Of a stretch of 64,000 nt of DNA, positions 56,256-64,000 are shown piece by piece. How positions within the stretch are numbered: the stretch's first letter is position 1; each line of letters opens with the position of its first letter. The position numbers and the translations under genes were made by a program. This DNA is from Aquilaria yunnanensis (taxonomy: Eukaryota; Streptophyta; Magnoliopsida; Malvales; Thymelaeaceae). The notes beneath the pieces were generated by a model. The model did no database searches. It had not been told where the DNA came from and saw nothing but the letters and a program-made list of their open reading frames with translations. The DNA lies in the NCBI GenBank assembly GCA_039654915.1, contig CM077595.1, forward strand, positions 87,647,501 to 87,711,500, given 5' to 3'.

Positions 56256-57564
56256 ACTACTTCCGTATCTTGTTTCAGTTCATTATTATAAAAAATTAAG
56301 AAGTATTTAATTAATATAAATTTATGGGCTGCTAATTAATTTATAGTGACTCTAAAAAACGTAGAAAAAATAAAGAAATAAAATGAAATAACTTTTTTTA
56401 GGTTGATCAATATATATTCTTCATAAAATTTTTAAAAATGTGTTTTGTTTGTTTTTATTTTTGTATAAAATTGATGTCATTAGAAGCTAATATTATATAT
56501 TTAGTGGCAGATCCAGAAATTTTACAAAGGAGGTCCGTAAACATATACAAATATCAAACTCAAGATTAAGTAATAGAACTTATAGATTTGCATATGTAAC
56601 ATGAAATTTAAACTCATATACAAAATAGATTTTTTTGGAATAAAATCCAAAAAATGCTTGAATTTAGCATCATTGTCGAGCAACTATAATAGCAAGTATA
56701 AAACAATATTTGAATTATAGAGAAGATAAGTGAGATGTACATGTTTTATAGAATATAAAAAAATTTCCTTTTTAATCCTTCGTTTTATTCTGTGTCTAAC
56801 TATTTACTTAATTTTTGTAAATGTTTAAACATAAAAGAGAGTAAAAAAAAAATCTTTAAGGTCTGGTTGGGAAAATTTATGAAAATTTAAGGTCTAGTAT
56901 AGACTTTGTCCATTAAAAAATTTTTAATACATGCAAAAGGCTGATTCATTTTTTTGTCCTTCTTAAAGCAATAGATGTTTATTATTTTATTCTAATAAAT
57001 ATTATAAAAATTATGGGATCAATTAAAATTTTTAAGGGATTTAATTATTAAATTATATATGTCTTATTGCCATTGGCACTTTGTTTAAAAAAGGGGGTTC
57101 GTGGATCCCCATATTTCAAACATAGATTCGCCTCGTATATATACTTAATAATCACTTAAATGATATTTTTAAAAAGATAATTTTTATGAACTTTTTAACT
57201 TTCCTAGCCTAAAAATAGAAAAAAAAAATGTGTTATGACTACATATGTCAACTTAGAGGTGCCACAGACATAATTTGAGTAGCTACTAAACAAAAGCGAT
57301 GATCTAAAAGCAGCTGTTGCAGTTGATCGCTATGGGTTTTGATAATTAGGTATCCGTATACCAAACAAACAGTAAGACATTGAGAAACTGTCATGACTTG
57401 TATAAAGAAAGGCAACAAACCTTTCCGTGCTGATTTACAAAATATATATATTTCGTTTACCAATATATATATGTGTGTGTGTAAAATCATTTTATATATT
57501 TTTTTAAAGTTTTATTCTGTTATAGATTTTTTTCCCCACCATGAAGCTTCCCCATTGACAACAG
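56256..57564. repeat. AT-rich spacer with a possible MITE at about 56504-57137
   Basis: AGTGGCAGATCCAGAAATTTT (56503-56523) and the reverse complement of the segment ending at about 57137 (GAGGCGAATCTATG) look like imperfect inverted ends. GGGGGTTCGTGGATCCCC lies near the right end, a pattern common in plant MITEs. Evidence is weak and no gene is visible. Confidence 0.3.
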
Positions 57565-58506
57565 TAGGGGTGAACATGGTTCAAGTTAATTCGGTTTTAT
57601 GGTAGGACTGAACTAACCCGAAATGAAATCAGTTTTAAAATTTTCCTATCCAACTCGAGAACAGAGAACAGAATAGAACCAAAATTATGGTTTTGAGCTT
57701 TTCAATTCTGGTGTTCAGATTTTTCGGTTTATACCATATACCTATAACAACATCAAAATTTAATAAAATTTCATTCATAACCAGTTTATGAAATATTCAA
57801 TATAATATACAATTAAATTAATATTTAAATACATGTACTTAGATATATTCAAAAGAGTTTAACATGATGTTACCAAAATAGTTCAAAAGAGCTATTTGTG
57901 TGGAGAATCTTCTATCTCAACCAATTTACATTTTTCTAGTAATTTTAACATTGACACGACATTCAAATATGAAAAGCTGAGTCTTTATGACCATCTTATT
58001 CAGTATCAAAACCTGAAATATATTAATGTTATAAATTTTCAGTTTCACTTGACTCATAAATGAGAGAACATGAGGATTGTGTTGTAGATAGTGGTTTGGA
58101 GTAGAGAGATTGAAATTAGCAAAATAACATAGGAGTAGTTGGTCTAAGAAGTGAAGTGATTCAAGTGAATATGAAGAAATTTCGTGAATGATTCCACAAT
58201 TTTCATATTATTTCAATTTGGGACATCAGTTTAGGGGTTTAATATAAAAACATAATATGACCATCATAATTCTTCAAAGATATATATATTAGTAATACTA
58301 TAATTTTTATTGCACACACACACCTCGGGTTCAATTCCACATGGGTTAGTTCCATATGAAACTAGAACCAACCCAAAAATAATCGGTTTTCTTATATGTA
58401 CGTGGAATCAACCCGTGAACCATAATATATTTTTATACAACCTAACCCAACTCAATGAGGGTGGTTTAGGTTGGGTTTTGGGTTTATCCAACTCATACTC
58501 CCACTA
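57565..58506. mobile_element. hAT-like non-autonomous element, 0.94 kb
   Basis: The left end TAGGGGTGAACATGG and the reverse complement of the right end (TAGTGGGAGTATG) are hAT-like. The flanking octamers GACAACAG (57557-57564) and GACAGCAG (58507-58514) match at 7 of 8 positions. The ends are rich in GGTT/AACC-type motifs. No transposase is present. Confidence 0.6.
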
Positions 58507-58514
58507 GACAGCAG

Positions 58515-59121
58515 TGTAAAAAGTCACTATAAAACATCGTTAAAATATGGTCAATGTGGCACTTTAATCCTCAAACTATGAAAATGTTGCAAGGTTGGTC
58601 CTCAATTATATGTCTATTTCTCTCATACGTTACAGAAAAAAGAAAAAAGAAAAAAGAAATATAACTAAGTACTAGTTTGGTGGGATTAATGGAAGGTAGC
58701 AAGAAGGTGCGGCTAAACTCACAAACCTCTTGATCAAACCATATCTGGCATTTAGGTGTTGCATGTAGTATTATCAGCTCAGCCGTTCACCAAAGCAAAA
58801 TATATAGAATGATTTCGTCCACTTGACAACCATATTCTCATTAATTCAAATTGCACATGTGCTATAGTTTTTTGTAGTTAATAAACTATCCAAATTATCA
58901 GTTTTTCATTTTGTAAATCAAAATTTTTATGTAACTTGGTCTAATTTGGGGCCAAGGATGAATTTGTAATGGAGAAAAAATGTCTGAGACTATTAAACAA
59001 CAACAGAGAAATTATGGGTAAATTTACAACTCAAATTAAAGATTTAGAATTTTTTATGCAACTTAGACAAAAATGGAGAATATACTTTAGGTAGGAAACA
59101 ACCTAAATGGTTGGAGCCAAA
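58515..59121. other. Intergenic DNA, no gene recognised
   Basis: AT-rich sequence with no motif or repeat I can name. It ends in GAGCCAAA, just before the CACTA terminus. Confidence 0.5.
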
Positions 59122-59410
59122 CACTACTAAAAAATCATGATTTACCAATGGCTTTATTACCAACTGCTTAGCCGTTGGTAAATACCAACGAGGACAACCG
59201 TTGGTAAATTTTTTCCAACGTGCAGGCGTTGGTGGAAAAAAAATTTTAATGTAGCTTTTTTTCCAACGGCCTAGCCGTTGGTAAATACCAATGGGCTTGA
59301 CCGTTAGTCAATTGTCCAACGTGCACGTGTTGGTGGGCTCGGTCTTGGAGATGGGCCTCATTTATTGGGCTTTTTTTACCAACGGCTTAGCCGTTGGAAA
59401 ATGTGTTTTA
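59122..59410 (+). mobile_element. CACTA (En/Spm-type) transposon terminus with subterminal repeats
   Basis: CACTACTAAAAAATCATG at 59122 has the CACTA superfamily end. It is followed by subterminal repeats built on the palindrome CCAACGGC(T/C)TAGCCGTTGG (perfect at 59263-59281 and 59379-59397, partial near 59160) and by single CCAACG/CGTTGG words. Such arrays bind CACTA transposase. The element should extend rightward, but its other end was not found before the LTR at 63070 and may lie outside the window. The 3-bp target duplication cannot be confirmed from one end. Confidence 0.7.
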
Positions 59411-59640
59411 AAGTCTCGTCCACCTTATCCAGCCATTTCAGTTTCGTCGAGAGGCTGTGAAACGAAACTTCAATGCCGTCCGCCGGGTTGGTTGCCATTG
59501 CCGTCGACGGAGCTGGGTTAGGTGGGAAATGCTTTTTTTGGCACCATTGGACAGATCTGGTGGGATTGAATCCCGAAAGGCATAAAGTCTCTGCAATCAG
59601 AAAACTGATACTTAGTCTTCTGCTGGACGGAGGCTAGAGA

Positions 59641-60016
59641 ATGAGCGTGAGCCTTCTGGTTACGGATTCTGTGTGGAAGACTATCGAGTCAACTCGTTCA
59701 GGTCAATTTTCGTGTTTCCGCTCGCGTTCTTTTTGCTTTCTTCGTTTCTTATACTGGGTCTTTTAACGTTTTAATGGCATCTCAAGTGGAGCAGTGACGG
59801 AGGAGCAATTGTCAATGTAAGCTTATCCCTTTCCTTTAACGATTATTCTTCATTATTGTAGCTTAGATTTGGACTGGGGTTCCAATCAATCGCTGTTTAT
59901 GTTAGTGCAGTCTGCATTTCTTGTTTGGTAAGAACTTTGAGAAAGCAACTCGGATAGTGGATCAAAAGCGTGTCAAAAGGATCTCTGGAGAGCCCAGTGG
60001 CTGCTTCATCTGTCAG
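59641..60016 (+). pseudogene. Captured ZSWIM7/SWS1 (SSN2)-like gene fragment, exons 1-3
   Basis: Three exon pieces with matching phases: 59641-59701, 59795-59816 and 59911-60016. All keep GT/AG borders, so this is a genomic and not a cDNA copy. Spliced, they read VTDSVWKTIEST, then VTEEQLS, then LHFLFGKNFEKATRIVDQ and ISGEPSG, which I recognise as the N-terminal part of the plant SWIM zinc-finger protein related to ZSWIM7/SWS1, a RAD51-paralogue partner in homologous recombination. The SWIM finger itself (later exons) is absent. The sequence passes instead into intron-like DNA and then the EFL1 fragment. The family assignment is from memory. Confidence 0.6.
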
Positions 60017-60273
60017 GTTTTTTCAGTTATCGATGGTTGCATTTTTTTATGGACGAATGTGCTTGCGTTGTCTAAGTCTAGATGATGAATCAATAGTTCT
60101 CGATTTAATTTGGCTCATTTTTGCGGAATTTTCACTGTTCCAATCGTCTATACCCATGTTGCCGTTGATATAAACTATTTCCATTCTAGTTCCTTTTGTT
60201 TCTGATTGATAGAAAGTGGAAAGATCTTTAATATTTAGAACAGGAATGATGGGTTAGTGGCCTAATGGCTATC

Positions 60274-62740
60274 AAGCCCAGAAGGGGAATGTGGTGTTTG
60301 TGTGTGCGTTGGATGGCTGGGGTTTTGAAGTTGGTCAGTTTGCTGAGTTTTATGCTTCCAAGTTTGGAGCAAGTGCAGCTTCACTTCGAAAAGCGTTATG
60401 GGGTCCTCGGTATTTTGATCTGAAGACCAAGATGATTGTGGGCAAAAAAGGATTAGCTGGAGGAAGCAAGGCCAAGCCCATGTTTGTGCAGTTTGTTCTT
60501 GAACAGCTTTGGCAGGTTTACCACTCCACTTTGGAGCCTAATGGCAATAAAAGGTTGCTTGAGAAAGTTATTAAGTCATTCAATTTGTCAGTGCCTCCCC
60601 GTGAGCTCCAGAATAAGGATCCAAAAATTTTGCTTCAAGCTGTCATGACTCGGTGGCTTCCTTTATCAGATGTAATCTTGTCGATGGTCGTGAAGTGTAT
60701 GCCAGATCCAGTTGCTGCCCAGTCATTTAGGATCTCACATTTGCTTCCTAAAAGAGAAATAATTGCAAGTGATATCGACCTTAATGTCCTTGCGGAGGCA
60801 GAAGCTGTTAGAAAATCAGTTGAAGCATGTGATTCCAGTCTTGGAGCACTTACTATTACCTTCATTTCCAAGATGTTCGCTGTTCCAGTGAAATTGTTGC
60901 CCCGTCGTTTGCAAGGAGAAATTGTTAACAATCTCTCTGAAGAAAGTGCGAATGGTGAATCCGATGAATGCTTCCTTGCATTTGCTAGAATCTTTAGTGG
61001 GGTTCTTTCAGCAGGCCAAAAGATTTTTGTGCTTTCTGCTCTGTATGATGCACTTAGAAGTGAATCAATGCATAAACATGTACAGACAGCTGAGCTTCAG
61101 TCATTGTATCTAATGATGGGTCAAGGCCTAAAACCAGTAACATCTGCAAAGGTAGCGAATATTGTAGCAATTCGAGGGCTAAGCCAGCATATATTGAAAA
61201 GTGCAACTCTTTCTTCAAGCCGGAATTGTTGGCCTTTCTCAAGCATGGTATTCCAGGTTGCCCCGACACTGAGGGTTGCAATTGAGCCTTCTGATCCTGC
61301 AGATATGGGTGCTCTGATGAAAGGTCTTCGGCTTTTGAACCGAGCTGATCCATTTGTGGAGGTCACAGTGTCCTCAAGGGGGGAACATGTCCTTGCTGTA
61401 GCCAGAGAAGTTCATCTAGAAAGATGCATAAAGGATTTAAAGGAAAGATTCTCAAAGGTGAGCTTGGAGGTCTCTCCACCCTTTGTGTCCTATAAGGAGA
61501 CAATTGAGGTTGATTCAAGTAATCCATTGGACAATCTGAAACAATTAAGTGCGAGCTCAGATTATATTGAGAAGATGACACCTAATGGAAGGTGTCTCAT
61601 TCGCGTTCAGGTTATGAAACTTCCACCTACAGTTACTAAGGTGCTTGATGAAAATGCTAACTTGCTTGTGAATATTATTGGAGGTAAGTCGGGGCAGGGC
61701 AGTAAAAGCTTGGAAATTCAGAAATTAAGTGTTGGGGCAGACAAGAATCTGATTGAAGCATTCAGAAAGCGCATAATTGATGCCTTGGAGAGTGATATAT
61801 CATCTGGTAGTGAAATTGATAAGGATCGGATAGAGAAATGTAAAGGTAAGTGGCTTAAGTTTCTTCAGAGGATCTGGGCTCTTGGTCCAAGACAGGTTGG
61901 TCCTAACATCCTTTTCACTCCAGATTCGAAAAGTGAGAGCACAGATTCCGCTTTTCTCATACGGGGTTCCTCTCATGTATCTTCGAGGCTTGGTTTTCTT
62001 GATGATTCCTTTACTGTTAATTTAGAGACTGAGAAATTCATGGAATTAACTCAAGCACTAGCACAGAAGCCGAGAGTCTTGAAAGTAGCATTTTATCTGG
62101 ATTTCAAATTGCTACAGCAGCTGGTCCCTTGTGTGATGAACCAATGTGAGGATTGGCTTTTGTTGTTGAAGCTTATGTGTCTCCCCTTACAGGACAGGTA
62201 AGTGAGTTGGAACCTGTGCAACAAGCAGACCAGTGTGGTCTTTTTACTGGGCAAGTTATGACAGCACTGAAGGATGCATGTAGGGCAGCAGTACTCCAGA
62301 GGAAGCCCAGGGTTGTTGAAGCTATGTATTTTGTTAGGTTAAACTGCCCAGCTGAATATCTGGGCCCCATGTACAGTGTGCTTACTAGGAGACGAGCCTG
62401 TGTGTTGAAAGAAGAAATGCAGGAAGGATCTCCACTTTTTACAGTGCATGCTTACCTCCCAGTTGCAGAATGTTTTGGATTTTCTGATGAGCTGAGGAGA
62501 TGGACATCTGGGGCTGCTAGTGCGCTTCTTGTGCTTAGTCACTGGGAAGCACTTTCTGAGGATCCCTTTTTTGTGCCAAAGACGGAAGAGGAGATTGAAG
62601 AGTTTGGTGATGGTTCTAGTGTTCTTCCCAACACTGCAAGAAAGCTTATTGATGCTGTTAGACGGTGAAAGGGTCTTCCTGTAGAAGAAAAGTTGGTACA
62701 ATATGCGACGAAGCAGCGGACATTAGCTCGTAAAGTGTAA
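60274..62740 (+). pseudogene. EFL1: 5'-truncated EFL1 (elongation factor-like GTPase 1) pseudogene
   Basis: EFL1 (RIA1/EFTUD1) is the EF-2-like GTPase that works with SBDS to release eIF6 from 60S subunits. Homology begins abruptly at QKGNVVFVCALDGWGF (about 60280), so the whole GTPase domain is missing. What remains: ALWGPRYFDLKTKMIVGKKG, the EF2-type domain II barrel, REVHLERCIKDLKERF (domain III region), PPFVSYKETIE (start of domain IV) and the C-terminal domain. Lesions: a frame change between about 62020 and 62070; TGA at 62147-62149 where the family has Trp; TGA at 62666-62668 in a basic stretch, after which the frame continues to the expected stop at 62738-62740. With no G domain it cannot be a working GTPase. 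Plant EFL1 has, as I recall, few or no introns, so lack of introns does not show retroposition. Confidence 0.85.
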
Positions 62741-63069
62741 AAATTGTTTGTTACATGGATTATTCTTTCCTCTAGAGTGAACGTATGCATGATTATTGAT
62801 GCACTTGAAAATTGTGATTGATTTTACACAATTGTCTGTTGAAACAAAAATTTGCCTTTTTTCATTTTTCGTATGACATCCATAGAACACTTGATGATCA
62901 CATGTAATGATTACGTTGGAATATCAATAGTTGCTGTTTATCCTGTTTCACTTGTGTTGTGTTGAATTTGAGTGACACCTGACAATTTGTTGCTATAATT
63001 CTTTATTTACGTTTTAGCTATGTTGTGCGTGTCAAGGGTCTTGTTAAGAATGATTTTGCATTTGCCAAG
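62741..63069. other. Spacer between EFL1 pseudogene and LTR
   Basis: Probably the captured EFL1 3' flank or interior of the CACTA element. No CACTA end was found here. Confidence 0.35.
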
Positions 63070-64000
63070 TGTGGCAATGTGCGGGTCTTCGGGAGTCGCC
63101 ACCAATCAGTTTTCGCTCAGGTGGATTGGACACCTAAAAATGGTCTGTGAGAATTCAAAGGTTCGGGAGTACGGTTACGCTAAAACAACTATGTTATAGC
63201 GCCAAAAAATTGGTACTTTAGTTGATTTCAATTTTATTTTGTTTTGCTTTTCAACAAATTCAGTTAATTTTCAAAACTAGAAATTTTAACTAAAATCGTC
63301 CAGATGTGGATTAATGCATTAATGTGGATTTAAAAAAAAATCTTGATAATTAATTTGCGCAATTTTATAACAAACTTGATATTTCCGAACCATGGATTCT
63401 GTCGAATCACCCGAACACGGAATTTAATGAAATTTTAGTTAATTATTAATTAATAATCTATATCATAAATTCTGCCGAATTATCAGAATATGGATTTTAT
63501 TCTGATACTTAATTTTATTCAATTAAAAGTTTGTATTTTTCCAAACCGTGAATCCTGTCGGATCATCCGGATATGGAAATTAATTTAATATTTTAATTTA
63601 TTATTAATTATTAATTATTATTTTTTTATTAATTTAATTATTAATTTAATTATTAATTTTGTCATAATTTTTTTTAGATTTTTTTAATGAAATTTTAGAT
63701 TTTCTTAATGATCTTAATGTTAACTAATTTTAAAAAAAAAATATTATTTTTTCTCTTTTTTTCTTTTCTTTCTTTTTACTTCTTTCCTCTTTTTTTTCTT
63801 TCTTTTCTTTTTTTTTTTTTATTTTATTATGTTTTTTTGATTGTTTAGTGAAAGATCTCTCTTTTTTTTTTTAAGTAATTACTTAATTTATAAAGGAACC
63901 AAAAAAGTAATTATTTAATTGCCTAATCAAGATTTTTATTTATTTACTAAAGAAACCAAAGATTTATATATATATTCTTTAAAAATAAAAGAAAAGTCTT
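63070..64000 (-). mobile_element. Partial inverted LTR related to the 19.4-kb element
   Basis: From TGTGGCAA at 63070 the sequence is the reverse complement of an LTR 3' end. The motifs GGAGTCGCCACCAATCAG, GTACGGTTACGCTAAAAC and TATAGCGCC match the end of the 16789-20359 LTR read backwards. Copies of the 38-bp LTR motif recur at about 63388, 63470 and 63543. It is clearly diverged from the two LTRs of the young element, so it is a different copy or subfamily. It runs off the window edge. CCAAG (63065-63069) would be the target duplication. Confidence 0.8.

Noticed and set aside
60291..62668. Two long open frames that look like functional EFL1
   Set aside because: The GTPase domain is missing and there are a frame change and two in-frame stops compared with the family, so I call it a pseudogene.

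Overview
This is a window of a eudicot plant nuclear genome. The DNA is AT-rich, genes have GT-AG introns, there is a nuclear-type tRNA-Leu, and the intergenic space is filled with plant transposon families (LINE, hAT-like, Stowaway, CACTA, TRIM and Ty3/gypsy Tat/Ogre-type LTR elements). I cannot name the species. Two host protein genes look intact: a reticulon-like (RTNLB) gene with five exons (12025-13871, 254 aa) and a golgin candidate GC3/GC4 gene with fifteen exons (43383-53932, 780 aa). A tRNA-Leu(CAA) lies at 56042-56125.

Layout. 1-11.5 kb: transposon debris, comprising two LINE remnants, tandem repeats, a hAT-like element split by a 2.9-kb solo LTR, and a foldback MITE. 11.6-14.1 kb: the RTNLB gene and its promoter. 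16.8-36.2 kb: one 19.4-kb LTR retrotransposon with 3.57-kb LTRs that look identical apart from one A in a poly-A run, flanked by the 5-bp duplication GGGTT. 39.7-40.9 kb: an old TRIM element. 43.4-53.9 kb: the golgin gene. 55-58.5 kb: hAT-like elements and the tRNA. 59.1-62.7 kb: a CACTA-type transposon end followed by fragments of two host genes. 63.07 kb to the end: part of an inverted LTR related to the 19.4-kb element.

The most interesting object is the 19.4-kb retrotransposon. It keeps a shortened Tat/Ogre-type gag and has no pol. Where pol should be it carries a cargo array: three tandem paralogues of a 182-codon basic protein with a CxxC/CxxxC zinc-finger-like cluster, the first stopped by a nonsense codon, and then an intronless LOG (cytokinin riboside monophosphate phosphoribohydrolase) gene. 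Copies 2 and 3 and LOG each have a TATA box. The basic-plus-cysteine segment resembles the cysteine-rich nucleic-acid-binding proteins of carlaviruses, which in some viruses act as silencing suppressors or host-gene regulators. Downstream are two tandem-repeat arrays (51-bp and about 86-bp monomers), a purine tract and the 3' LTR. A very young non-autonomous retroelement carrying a cytokinin-activation gene beside a virus-like zinc-finger family is the candidate undescribed system here.

A second notable structure is the chimera at 59.1-62.7 kb: a CACTA terminus, then three correctly spaced exons of a SWIM zinc-finger (ZSWIM7/SWS1/SSN2-like) gene, then a 5'-truncated, frameshifted EFL1 GTPase pseudogene. 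This looks like gene-fragment capture by a transposon.
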